Source: CAYNYF01 sp964401385
GTDB taxonomy: Bacteria; Planctomycetota; Phycisphaerae; SM23-33
Length of the DNA: 12,433 nt
Assembly: GCA_964401385.1 (NCBI GenBank)
Contig: CAYNYF010000105.1
Span: forward strand, 1 to 12,433
Direction: 5' to 3'
The notes under the pieces: generated by a model
What the model saw: only the letters and a program-made list of their open reading frames with translations
Told to the model about the DNA's origin: nothing
The model's database searches: none
Shown: piece by piece, positions 5,022 to 12,433 of the stretch
How positions within the stretch are numbered: the first letter of the stretch is position 1
Layout: each line of letters begins with the position of its first letter
Position numbers and translations under genes: made by a program

Positions 5022-6552
5022 TTCGATCCTCCAGGGCATCGACGCCATCGGCGGGGAAGTCGAGGCCGACGTCGCTCGCGGCGGCATCGGCGAGCTGAAG
5101 CTGGTCGGGCTCGCCGAGACGGCCGTGAAGGAATCCGTCTCGCGCATCCAGGCGGCCCTGCGGAACAGCGGCTACCGCTGGCCCGGCCCGAAGGTGACGA
5201 TCAATCTCGCCCCGGCCGACGTGAAGAAAGACTCGGCCGCGTTCGACCTGCCCATCGCCATCGCGGTGATGGTGGCCGGCGGCATGTTCGCCTCCGAGAA
5301 GATCGACGATTACCTCATCGTGGGCGAGCTGGCCCTGGACGGTCGCGTGCGGCGGGTGAAGGGCGCCCTGGCGACGGCCATGCTGGCACGGCAGTTGGGC
5401 AAGCGCGGGCTGATCGTTCCGGCCGACAATGCCGCCGAGGCCGGCGTGGTCAAGGCCGTGGAGGTGATCCCGGTCAATTTCCTGACCGACGCGGTGGGGC
5501 TGCTCACCGACGAGCTGCCCATCGAGCCGGTGGACGTCGACCTGGAGGAGATCTTCGCCGTCGCCGGCCGGTACGACGTGGACTTCGCCGACGTCCGCGG
5601 GCAGGAGTCTGCCAAGCGGGCGCTGGCGGTCGCCGCCGCCGGGCACCACAACATCCTCATGATCGGCCCGCCCGGGTCCGGCAAGACGATGCTGGCCAAG
5701 CGCATCCCCACGGTGCTGCCGCCGCTGACGCCGGCCGAATCGCTGGAGACCACCCGCATCTATTCCGCCCGCGGGCTGCTGGCGCCGGGGAACTCGCTGA
5801 TGGCGACGCGCCCGGTGCGGATGCCGCATCACTCCGCCTCGGCGGCCGCACTCATCGGCGGCGGGGTGATCCCCCAGCCGGGGGAAATCTCGCTGGCCCA
5901 TCACGGCGTGCTCTTCCTGGACGAGCTGCCGGAGTTCTCGCGGGCGACGCTGGAGATGATCCGCCAGCCGCTGGAGGACGGATACGTGACCATCCCGCGG
6001 GTGCACGCGACGGTGAAGTTCCCGGCCGCGATCATGCTGGTGGGGGCGATGAACCCCTGCCCGTGCGGCTATTTGACCGACCCGAATCGCCAGTGCAAGT
6101 GCACGCCGAACATGATCGATCGCTACCTTTCGCGGATTTCCGGTCCGCTGATCGATCGGATCGACATCCACGTGGAGGTGCCGCCGGTGCCGTGGCGGCA
6201 GCTTCGCGCCGATGGACCGGGCGCGGGCGGGCAGGACTCGGCCGGCATGCGCGAGCAGGTCGTCGCCGCCCGCCAGGTCCAGCGCCGGCGGTTTTCCGAC
6301 TCGGCCGGCGACGGCAGCACCACCACCAACGCCACGATGCCGCCCAAGCAGATCCGCCGCTTCTGCAAGCTCGACTCGGCCGGGGAGATGCTGCTGAAAC
6401 AGGCCATGACCGAGCTGGGCCTTTCGGCCCGCGCCCACGACAAGGTCCTCCGCGTCGCCCGCACCATCGCCGACATGGAATCGTCCGAGAGCATCCAGTC
6501 CCACCACCTGGCCGAGGCGGTGCAGTACCGCCGCCTGGACCGCAAGCTCTGA
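5002..6552 (+). CDS. comM: ComM/YifB family AAA+ helicase (Mg-chelatase-like)
   Basis: The 516-residue protein is full length for ComM (E. coli protein about 506). Family members are hexameric helicases that drive branch migration during natural transformation; older annotations call them magnesium-chelatase-related. The N-terminal Lon-protease-like (ChlI) domain covers roughly residues 1-170 (LVGLAETAVKES, LPIAIAVM). The AAA+ core follows: Walker A GPPGSGKT at 222-229, Walker B VLFLDE at 303-308, the MNPCPCGY segment with four cysteines (353, 355, 365, 367) and arginine-containing SRISGPLIDR at 377-386. The C-terminal helical domain ends LAEAVQYRRLDRKL. The ATG at 5002 matches the usual family start; AGGGAGG (4984-4990) lies 11 nt before it, a rather long spacing, and a TTG at 4996 is possible. 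Two partial copies of its 5' end precede it. Confidence 0.95.
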   Translation: MISRVHSSILQGIDAIGGEVEADVARGGIGELKLVGLAETAVKESVSRIQAALRNSGYRWPGPKVTINLAPADVKKDSAAFDLPIAIAVMVAGGMFASEKIDDYLIVGELALDGRVRRVKGALATAMLARQLGKRGLIVPADNAAEAGVVKAVEVIPVNFLTDAVGLLTDELPIEPVDVDLEEIFAVAGRYDVDFADVRGQESAKRALAVAAAGHHNILMIGPPGSGKTMLAKRIPTVLPPLTPAESLETTRIYSARGLLAPGNSLMATRPVRMPHHSASAAALIGGGVIPQPGEISLAHHGVLFLDELPEFSRATLEMIRQPLEDGYVTIPRVHATVKFPAAIMLVGAMNPCPCGYLTDPNRQCKCTPNMIDRYLSRISGPLIDRIDIHVEVPPVPWRQLRADGPGAGGQDSAGMREQVVAARQVQRRRFSDSAGDGSTTTNATMPPKQIRRFCKLDSAGEMLLKQAMTELGLSARAHDKVLRVARTIADMESSESIQSHHLAEAVQYRRLDRKL

Positions 6553-6637
6553 GTAACCAAGAGGCGACCTTCGAATACGCGCCGGGCTGGCCGGGACGTT
6601 GGGCAAACCGGCGCCGTGCCGTGAAAGGGCAAACAAC

Positions 6638-6817
6638 GTGATCCGATTGGAATCCGAGAGCGACGTCCTGCCGGTGTGCCCGCATTGCGAAGGTGAGCTG
6701 GGCACGGTCTGGATGCAGGAGCTTACCGGGACGCTGGGCAAACGGTACATTTACTTCTGCCCGCGCTGCCGGAAGGTGCTGGGAGTCTCCCACCGCAAGG
6801 GCTTCTTCATGGGCTAG
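6638..6817 (+). CDS. Small zinc-ribbon protein of unknown function
   Basis: The product has 59 residues: two CxxC knuckles (CPHC near residue 14 and CPRC near residue 44) separated by about 27 residues, as in a zinc ribbon, followed by KVLGVSHRKGFFMG at the end. The GTG at 6638 is preferred because AAAGGG (6624-6629) lies 8 nt upstream; a longer frame from TTG at 6599 would add an unlikely leader. It follows comM by 85 bp and precedes the dehydrogenase gene by 107 bp, so co-transcription with comM is possible. The compact ribbon and patterned tail look like a conserved protein. Small ribbons of this kind bind nucleic acids or proteins, but no role can be assigned. Confidence 0.72.
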   Translation: MIRLESESDVLPVCPHCEGELGTVWMQELTGTLGKRYIYFCPRCRKVLGVSHRKGFFMG

Positions 6818-6841
6818 CCGCGGCGCAGGCGGCAGACGTTG

Positions 6842-6886
6842 GACGCCGGGCGATGCGTCGGGCAAGTCGCGCCAGGGATGCCTGGG
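6842..6886. repeat. Small palindromes in the gap before the dehydrogenase gene
   Basis: GACGC (6842-6846) pairs with GCGTC (6855-6859) and is followed by GGGCAAGTC (6860-6868), the same tail seen on the palindromic units before comM. Next to it CCAGG-GATG-CCTGG forms a second small hairpin. It may be a degraded member of that repeat family. Confidence 0.3.
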
Positions 6887-6924
6887 CCGTATGCCCGACC
6901 TACGGGCTTACCAGGAGTCATGCA

Positions 6925-7920
6925 ATGAATCGCGCGAAGGACTACCGGGTCATCTTTGCCGCGCCCGGAGAGGGCGAGCTGGTCGAAGCCCGGCCTGATC
7001 CGGCGCCGGTGGGGCCGACGGAAGTGGCCGGAAGGACGTTGGCAACGCTGATAAGCCCGGGGACGGAGCTGGCCGTGTATCAGGGCCAGTACGCACAAGG
7101 GAAATTCCCGTGCGGGGCAGGCTACGCGGCCGTCTTTGAGGTCCAGGCCGTCGGGGCCGAGGTGGCGGACGTCAAGCCGGCAGACCGGGTCTTCTGCATG
7201 GGGCCGCATCAATCCTTCCAGCGGGCGCGGCGGCAGGACGTGCTGCCTGTGCCGGCGGGATTGGCGCCGCAGACCGCGGTCTTCGTCCGCATGATGGGCG
7301 TCAGCATGACGACGCTGGCGACGACGGCCGCCCGCCCGCCGGCAAAGGTTTTGGTAACGGGCCTCGGGCTGGTCGGTCACCTGGCGGCCAAGGTATTCGA
7401 CGCCTGCGGCTATGAGGTGATCGCCTGTGACCCGGTCCGGTCGCGTCGCGACGTCGCCCTGCGAGGCGGCATCACGAACGTATTGCCGGCAGTGTCGCCG
7501 GACGATCCGCAGATAGCCGGCCGGGTGGCGTTGGTGGTGGAGTGCTCCGGCCACGAGCAGGCCGTCCTGGACGCCTGCCGCGTCGTGCAGAAGCGCGGCG
7601 AAGTGGTGTTGGTTGGGGTGCCGTGGGTTCGCAGGACCGACCTTTCGGCGCACGAGTTGCTGTACGCCGTTTTTCACAAGTACGTGGTGCTCCGCAGCGG
7701 CTGGGAGTGGGAGCTGCCGGTTCATGCGGAGGATTTCCGCTCGGCGAGCATTTTCGGCAACTTCGCCGCCGGGCTGAACTGGCTGGCGGCCGGGAAGATC
7801 AGCGTCGAGGGGCTCTGCGAAACTGCCTCGCCGCGCGACGCCCAGCGGGCCTACCAGCAACTTTTGCACGGAACAGGCGACCGACTGACGACGGTGTTTG
7901 ACTGGACCGATTGCCCGTGA
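6925..7920 (+). CDS. Medium-chain dehydrogenase/reductase, zinc-ligand-poor
   Basis: The 331-residue protein has the MDR (alcohol dehydrogenase-like) layout. A GroES-like N-terminal domain contains LISPGTELAVYQGQY and GYAAVFEVQAVGAEV. A Rossmann domain follows with KVLVTGLGLVG (GxGxxG at 146-151) and an acidic residue, Asp169 (VIACDP), at the end of the second strand, favouring NAD(H). The ISPGTELAVY motif replaces the catalytic-zinc cysteine of classical alcohol dehydrogenases, and the four-cysteine structural-zinc lobe is missing, so a zinc-independent oxidoreductase acting on a sugar or polyol is likely. The ATG at 6925 has AGGAG (6913-6917) 7 nt upstream. A perfect hairpin begins directly after the stop codon. 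The sugar isomerase at 187 and the DUF4091-like gene next door would suit a carbohydrate-related job, but the substrate is unknown. Confidence 0.85.
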   Translation: MNRAKDYRVIFAAPGEGELVEARPDPAPVGPTEVAGRTLATLISPGTELAVYQGQYAQGKFPCGAGYAAVFEVQAVGAEVADVKPADRVFCMGPHQSFQRARRQDVLPVPAGLAPQTAVFVRMMGVSMTTLATTAARPPAKVLVTGLGLVGHLAAKVFDACGYEVIACDPVRSRRDVALRGGITNVLPAVSPDDPQIAGRVALVVECSGHEQAVLDACRVVQKRGEVVLVGVPWVRRTDLSAHELLYAVFHKYVVLRSGWEWELPVHAEDFRSASIFGNFAAGLNWLAAGKISVEGLCETASPRDAQRAYQQLLHGTGDRLTTVFDWTDCP

Positions 7921-7943
7921 CCGGGCCGGGGCTTTCGGCCCGG
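7921..7943 (+). terminator. Perfect GC hairpin directly after the dehydrogenase stop
   Basis: CCGGGCCG (7921-7928), loop GGGCTTT, CGGCCCGG (7936-7943): an 8-bp perfect stem starting at the base after the TGA. There is no T tract, so it may only stabilise the 3' end. I see nothing else I can name in 7944-8188 before the ribosome-binding site of the next gene. Confidence 0.45.
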
Positions 7944-8200
7944 GCCATCGCCGAGCGAAACACAGGCCCCGGCCGCGGGTTAGGTGTCTTTGAATGAGTT
8001 GTGAAGCTAGAGTTCAGTTGGCCGGCGCGGCGGCGGCCGGCCGCGCGTCACGGACCTCGAGCAGACATCCACCCAGCGCTCCTGACGTTGGGCCGCGCAG
8101 CGATTTGCCATGACGCCCTGAGCGGCCCATCTGGAGGCCTCTGGAGCTGCCAGCGCGCACGCCCGGCGCCAAGGGCAAGCGCACCTGCGAAGGAGAAGAC

Positions 8201-10900
8201 ATGAGTCGGCAATATGCCCGCAATCGCACCGCGAGATTTCGGTCGCTGGCGACCATCGGCCTGAGCGCCTTTGCCGCCTTGACCTGCGCTTCCCTCTGCC
8301 CGGCCCAGCAGCCGGCGGCCGCGGGCAAGCCGGCCGCGGCGCCCGTTTCCATCCTCGACGGCAGCAGCGTCTGGCGCGTGCTGTATTCCTGGGGCGCGCC
8401 CATGGCCAAGACCCCGGACGGCTACGCCGAGACACGCGGCAAGGACCTCTGGAATTTCATGACCGTCTACCCGCCGGACGGCTGGACGGCAGTCACGTTC
8501 GATGACTCCACCTGGTGCCGTCGACACTTCTTCGGCAAGTACTACAATGGCGAGCTGGACAATCGAGCGAGGGGCGGCGCGCCCAACCTGAACATCCGAC
8601 AGATCAGCCTGCGCGGCAAGTTCACCGTGACCGACCCCGCCAAAGTCAAGGTCCTGCACCTGACGCTGGTTTATCGCGGCGGCGTTGTCGTCCACGTCAA
8701 CGGCAGGGAGGTCAAGCGCGATTTCCTCCCGCCCGGCAAGCTTGAGCCGGGCTGCCCGGCCGAAATCTACCCCGCCAGGGCCTACCTGAAAGAAGACGGC
8801 AAGCCGTGGAGCTGGTGGAACGACCGCAAAGTCATCGACCAGGAGGCCTACCAGCTCCGCGTCCGCCGAATCAATGGCCTGCCGGTCCCCGCCGAGCTGC
8901 TGCGCAAGGGCGCCAACGTCCTGGCGATCGAGATCCACGCGGCTCCTTTTCCTGAGGCGTTCACCAAGCCCAAGGTGCGGCCCAACTGGGCGGCCGCCGG
9001 GCTGTGTGAATTGCGGCTGCAAACGGACGATGCGTCGGCGGTTATCCCCAACGTGGTTCGGCCGGAGGGGATGCAGGTCTGGAACACGAACCTAATCGAG
9101 CAGATCGGGGAGAACAGCTACGGCGACCCGCATGAGCCGGTCAAGCCCGTGCGGCTCGGGGCGGCAAGAAATGGCGTGACCACCGGCCGGGTGGTCGTCA
9201 GCAGCGACCGGCCGATCAAGGGCTTGAAGGCGAGGGTCTCGGAACTCGCCGGCGCCGGAGGGAAGAAGATTGCCTCGTCCGCTTTGCGGGTTCGCTACGG
9301 CAGGATCTGTAGTCTCAACGGCAGCGGAAGGCGGGACGACGCCTTGCTCGACGCGCCCCCGCGGGTGCTGTCTCCGCCGCCGGTGCCGCCGCGAGACCGC
9401 TGGACGGCGATGCGCCACAAGGCGCGGACGGACGACGGCCTGCCGCCTGAGATCAAAAAGGGCGCGATCCAATCGATTCTCGTTACTGCCCGGGTCCCGA
9501 AAGACACCCAGGCCGGCGCCTACCGCGGAACGCTCACGATCGCGGCAGAGGGTGAAAGGCCCGTCGAGGTGCCCGTTGAATTGACGGTCGCCGACTGGGT
9601 CGTGCCGGACCCGGCCGAGTTCACCTTCTGGTTCGGACTGATCCAGTCGCCCGAAGGCGTCGCTCTGCGATACGACGTTCCACTGTGGTCGCAGGCGCAC
9701 CTCAAGCTGCTCGACAAGAGCTTCGGGCTGATCGCCCAGACCGGCGGAAAGGTGCTGTTCGTTCACCTTATCGCCGAGACCGAATACGGCAACGAACGGT
9801 CGATGGTAATCTGGGACAAAGGCCCGGACGGCAAGCTCGCCGCCGACCTGTCGGCCGTGGAGAAGTTCGTCAAGGTCGCGGCCAAGCACATGAAGCCCAC
9901 GTACGTGGTGGTCTGCGTGTGGCAGTGGCAGTATTCCGGCACGTCGCCGCGGATCACCGTTCGCGATCCCCAGACCGGCGCGCTGGCGAACGTCCCCGGC
10001 CCCAAGTACGGCACGCCGGAATCGCTGGCGTTCTGGAAGCCGGTCCTGCTCGGCGTGAAGGACATCCTTGCCAAGGCGGGGCTGGACGGCCGCATGCTGC
10101 TGGGGTCCGGCTCGGACCGCTACCCGAAAAAGGATCAGGTCAGCGTCTTCAAGAAGATCGTCCCGGACGTCGGCTGGGAGGCCCACCGGCACCCGCCCCG
10201 CGGCGGGGATTCCATGGTCGCCGAAGAGGGCCGCGTCCCCGTCAAGTACATCGCCAGCGTCTGGGGTAGCTGGAGCCACTGGGACCCGGCCGGCCGCCGC
10301 GTGTACGGCTGGAACTTCACCGCCGGGGGTCAGGGCACATTCTGGACCTGGTTGGACCGGCGCACATACGACCCGGCGGGCTTCACCCGGTTCCGCACGC
10401 TGTGCGAACAGACGCTGCTGTCCAATCGCCGCGGGTTGGCTCAGATCGGCGCGGACTTCTGGCCGGCGCCGGCGGAGAAGGGCACCCGCCCCCTGGCGAG
10501 CCTGTACAGCCGCTTCCCCCACGCCGGCAACGTCGGCGCCGGCAACAAGGGCTGCACCACCAACCAGTTGTTCTATCCCGCTGGCGAAGGGCCCGTGCCC
10601 ACCATCCGCTACGAGCTGATCCGGGAAAACATCCAGGAGTGCGAGGCCCGCATCTTCCTGGAGAAGCTCCTGCTGGAAAAGCCGTGTCGGCTCCCTGAGG
10701 GGCTGGCACAGAAATGCCAGGCCGTCCTCGACGAGCGCACGCGCTGGCACCGGATCGGCTACGGCATGTCGACTTCCGACGTGGACGTTTCCTGGCCGTA
10801 CTCCGGCTGGCAGGGGCGGACGATGAAACTTTACGAGGCGGCGGCACAGGCCGCGGGTCGACTCAACTCGCCACAGACGAAGGCCGTCGCGGGAAAGTGA
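8201..10900 (+). CDS. Secreted DUF4091/GH123-like protein with N-terminal jelly-roll domain
   Basis: The product has 899 residues. AGGAG (8191-8195) lies 5 nt before the ATG. A type I signal peptide is clear: basic RNRTARFR, hydrophobic SLATIGLSAFAALTC, likely cut after CPA (residue 35), followed by a Gln/Ala/Pro-rich linker. Residues about 50-280 resemble a galactose-binding-like beta-sandwich (GWTAVTFDDSTW, VYRGGVVVHVNGREV, LLRKGANVLAIEIH), as in exported glycosidases. Residues about 420-470 (AYRGTLTIAAEGERPVEVPVELTVADW) and the C-terminal TIRYELIRENIQECEARIFLEKLL match the layout around DUF4091/GH123-like catalytic barrels, with the barrel between (LLFVHL-type strands and the aromatic WNFTAGGQGTFWTWLDRR). 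A polysaccharide-degrading role outside the cytoplasm is inferred; catalytic residues were not identified. It appears to be a single-gene unit ended by the hairpin at 10920-10962. Confidence 0.82.
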   Translation: MSRQYARNRTARFRSLATIGLSAFAALTCASLCPAQQPAAAGKPAAAPVSILDGSSVWRVLYSWGAPMAKTPDGYAETRGKDLWNFMTVYPPDGWTAVTFDDSTWCRRHFFGKYYNGELDNRARGGAPNLNIRQISLRGKFTVTDPAKVKVLHLTLVYRGGVVVHVNGREVKRDFLPPGKLEPGCPAEIYPARAYLKEDGKPWSWWNDRKVIDQEAYQLRVRRINGLPVPAELLRKGANVLAIEIHAAPFPEAFTKPKVRPNWAAAGLCELRLQTDDASAVIPNVVRPEGMQVWNTNLIEQIGENSYGDPHEPVKPVRLGAARNGVTTGRVVVSSDRPIKGLKARVSELAGAGGKKIASSALRVRYGRICSLNGSGRRDDALLDAPPRVLSPPPVPPRDRWTAMRHKARTDDGLPPEIKKGAIQSILVTARVPKDTQAGAYRGTLTIAAEGERPVEVPVELTVADWVVPDPAEFTFWFGLIQSPEGVALRYDVPLWSQAHLKLLDKSFGLIAQTGGKVLFVHLIAETEYGNERSMVIWDKGPDGKLAADLSAVEKFVKVAAKHMKPTYVVVCVWQWQYSGTSPRITVRDPQTGALANVPGPKYGTPESLAFWKPVLLGVKDILAKAGLDGRMLLGSGSDRYPKKDQVSVFKKIVPDVGWEAHRHPPRGGDSMVAEEGRVPVKYIASVWGSWSHWDPAGRRVYGWNFTAGGQGTFWTWLDRRTYDPAGFTRFRTLCEQTLLSNRRGLAQIGADFWPAPAEKGTRPLASLYSRFPHAGNVGAGNKGCTTNQLFYPAGEGPVPTIRYELIRENIQECEARIFLEKLLLEKPCRLPEGLAQKCQAVLDERTRWHRIGYGMSTSDVDVSWPYSGWQGRTMKLYEAAAQAAGRLNSPQTKAVAGK

Positions 10901-10919
10901 AGACGAGGCAGATCGCGGC

Positions 10920-10962
10920 AAACGCGGCCCGGGCCGGGCTACCAAACGGCCCGCCCGCGTTT
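10920..10962 (+). terminator. Long hairpin between the DUF4091-like gene and rarA
   Basis: AAACGCGG (10920-10927) pairs with CCGCGTTT (10955-10962), and inside it CGGGCCG (10930-10936) pairs with CGGCCCG (10947-10953) around a 10-nt loop, giving a 15-bp stem with one small internal loop. It begins 20 bp after the stop of the preceding gene. The A's before and T's after make it usable as a terminator in either direction, though the T run is short. Confidence 0.55.
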
Positions 10963-10988
10963 CGACGCGGTCCGTCTTTGGCTATAAT
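10961..10988 (+). promoter_or_regulatory. Probable rarA promoter with consensus TATAAT
   Basis: A perfect TATAAT lies at 10983-10988, preceded at 16 nt by TTCGAC (10961-10966), a weak -35. A start point near 10995 would leave a short leader holding AAGGGA (10997-11002) before the ATG at 11014. The -35 overlaps the end of the preceding hairpin. Confidence 0.5.
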
Positions 10989-11013
10989 GAGGTCCCAAGG
11001 GAATCGGGCCGTC

Positions 11014-12384
11014 ATGGATCTTTTCAAGGAATCCGAGGACGCGGCTATTCTTCGCAACGCGCCGCTGGCCGTGCGGATGCGCCCGCGGACGATCGACGAG
11101 ATCGTCGGACAGGATGAGTTCCTCGGGCCGGGCAAGCTGCTGCGGCGGATGCTGGCGGCCAACCGGCTGACCAGCCTGATCTTCCACGGCCCGCCCGGCA
11201 CCGGCAAGACGACGCTCGCCTACGTCATCGCCGGCCAGTGCGACTGCGTCTTCCACCGCCTCAACGCGTCCAGCACCTCGGTGGCCCAGGTGCGAGCCAT
11301 CATCGAACGGGCCCGGGCGACGCTGGCGACCAGCAGCAAACGCACCGTCATCTTCATCGACGAGCTGCACCGCTTCAACCGCGCCCAGCAGGACGTGCTG
11401 CTCAACGACGTGGAAAACGGGGTGATCATCCTGATCGGGGCGACCACGCAGAACCCCTTCTTCGTGATCAACTCGCCCTTGCTGAGCCGCTCGACCATCT
11501 TCCGGTTCTCTCCGCTGAGCGAGGAGGACGTCGCCGGACTGCTGGGGCTGGCCCTTACCGACACCGAGCGCGGGCTGGGCAAATACCGGGTCCGGGCCGA
11601 TCGGGAGGCGCTGGCTCACCTGGCCAGGATCAGCGACGGCGACGCCCGACGGGCGCTGACGGCCCTGGAGACCGGCGTGCTCAGCCAGCTCCGCGGTAAG
11701 GGCGAGCGGGAGGTCGTCTTCGACCTTTCAGTGGCCCAGGAGTCCATCCAGCAAAAGGCCGTCAAGTACGACCGCGCCGGCGACGGCCATTACGACGCCG
11801 CCAGCGCCTTCATCAAGAGTATGCGCGGCAGCGATCCGGATGCGACGGCTTACTGGCTGGCGAAGATGATCGTCGCCGGGGAGGACCCGCGCTTCATCGC
11901 CCGTCGCATCGCCATCCTCGCCAGCGAGGACATCGGCAACGCCGACCCGCGGGCGATTTCGGTGGCCTCGGCCGCCTTCGACATCACCGAGCGGATCGGC
12001 CTGCCCGAATGCCAGCTCACGTTGGCCCAGGCGGCGATCTACATGGCCTGCGCGCCGAAGTCCAACGCCTCGGCCATGGCTATCTGGCGGGCTACGGCCG
12101 ACGTCAAGGAAAGCCGCACCGTTCCCGTTCCCAAGCACCTGCGGAACGCCCCGCATCCGCTGATGAAGGAGATGTACGGCTACTCGGAGGGCTACCAGTA
12201 CAGCCACAACTACGAAGGCGGCGTCTCGCCCGACCAGGATTACCTCGGCGTCGATAAGACCTACTACAGTCCCACCGACAGGGGCTACGAAAAGCACCTC
12301 GCCGCCTACCTGAAGTGGGTCAAGCAATTGCAGCAGGGAAAAGGCGAGCGCGGCGACGGGCAGGAGGAAGCGCCCGGGCGCTAG
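11014..12384 (+). CDS. rarA: Replication-associated recombination protein A (AAA+ ATPase RarA/MgsA)
   Basis: The 456-residue protein matches bacterial RarA (MgsA; relative of eukaryotic Mgs1/WRNIP1), a clamp-loader-like AAA+ ATPase that acts at stalled replication forks in the cytoplasm. Visible signatures: APLAVRMRPRTIDEIVGQ at 16-33, Walker A GPPGTGKT (59-66), Walker B VIFIDELHRFNRAQQD (from 112), sensor 1 IGATTQNPFF (from 141), LLSRS with a candidate arginine finger Arg159, and sensor 2 DGDARRAL. The tetramerisation and C-terminal part contains AFIKSMRGSDPDATAYWLAKM, ILASEDIGNADPRA and the tail with HPLMKEMYGYSEGYQYSHNYEGG. The ATG at 11014 fits the family's MDLF start and lies behind a TATAAT promoter; an ATG at 10987 overlaps that box and is less likely. 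Full length, no defects seen. Confidence 0.96.
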   Translation: MDLFKESEDAAILRNAPLAVRMRPRTIDEIVGQDEFLGPGKLLRRMLAANRLTSLIFHGPPGTGKTTLAYVIAGQCDCVFHRLNASSTSVAQVRAIIERARATLATSSKRTVIFIDELHRFNRAQQDVLLNDVENGVIILIGATTQNPFFVINSPLLSRSTIFRFSPLSEEDVAGLLGLALTDTERGLGKYRVRADREALAHLARISDGDARRALTALETGVLSQLRGKGEREVVFDLSVAQESIQQKAVKYDRAGDGHYDAASAFIKSMRGSDPDATAYWLAKMIVAGEDPRFIARRIAILASEDIGNADPRAISVASAAFDITERIGLPECQLTLAQAAIYMACAPKSNASAMAIWRATADVKESRTVPVPKHLRNAPHPLMKEMYGYSEGYQYSHNYEGGVSPDQDYLGVDKTYYSPTDRGYEKHLAAYLKWVKQLQQGKGERGDGQEEAPGR

Positions 12385-12433
12385 AGCAATTTAAGTATGA
12401 GATGCCGTATCGCCGATGGAGAGGATATGGCAT
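12385..12433. other. Short 3' edge, no assignable gene
   Basis: The last 49 bases are AT-richer. An ATG at 12427 follows GGAGAGG too closely (2 nt) to be called a start. The stretch may be the edge of another gene or repeat cut by the window end. Confidence 0.3.

Noticed and set aside
4885..6750. A 621-codon minus-strand open frame opposite comM
   Set aside because: Its residues are low-complexity (His/Arg/Gly-rich), and the opposite strand has full ComM motifs and a start. It is a shadow of a GC-rich gene.
9092..10945. A 617-codon minus-strand open frame opposite the DUF4091-like gene
   Set aside because: No motif, no signal and biased composition; the plus-strand gene explains the openness.
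12427..12433. An ATG after GGAGAGG at the window end
   Set aside because: The spacing is only 2 nt and too little sequence remains to support a gene.

Overview
The window reads as part of a high-GC bacterial chromosome. Planctomycetota, possibly a Phycisphaerae-like lineage, is my best guess. The basis is GC-rich core genes with clear Shine-Dalgarno sequences, a secreted DUF4091/GH123-like protein, a TIM-barrel sugar isomerase/epimerase, a small conserved-looking zinc-ribbon protein, and long intergenic stretches full of short palindromic and tandem repeats. No marker gene settles the taxonomy, so this is an inference.

Layout. A complete tRNA-Ala(GGC) (3-75) is followed by a sugar phosphate isomerase/epimerase gene (187-1008, GTG start). 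A repeat-rich gap (1009-1797) holds a hairpin, a tandem array of terminator-like hairpins and a 209-bp MITE-like element with perfect 22-bp inverted ends. On the minus strand, two overlapping paralogous lipoprotein genes (3139->1798) form an AT-richer two-gene operon. Upstream of them, 3285-4755 has no intact gene. It contains a start-less proline-rich reading-frame remnant, GGGGTCAGGTAC repeats, several perfect hairpins, (TTGGGAC)n heptamer repeats and an 11-unit array of a 10-bp repeat.

The second half is plus-strand and gene-dense. comM/yifB (5002-6552) encodes an AAA+ branch-migration helicase of natural transformation. A zinc-ribbon miniprotein (6638-6817), an MDR-family dehydrogenase lacking the usual zinc ligands (6925-7920), a large secreted DUF4091/GH123-like protein (8201-10900) and rarA/mgsA (11014-12384) follow. 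A strong hairpin and a TATAAT box separate the last two. comM and rarA are both AAA+ enzymes acting on recombination or stalled-fork DNA; the isomerase, dehydrogenase and DUF4091 protein fit carbohydrate metabolism. I see no single operon joining these genes.

The most unusual signal is just upstream of comM. The first 12-15 codons of comM (MISRVHSSILQG...) occur three times in series, at 4756, 4899 and 5002. Each copy has a plausible ribosome-binding site, and the first two run into a palindromic insert at nearly the same codon. Every base difference between the copies in codons 2-12 is silent, which is unexpected for simple decaying duplications.
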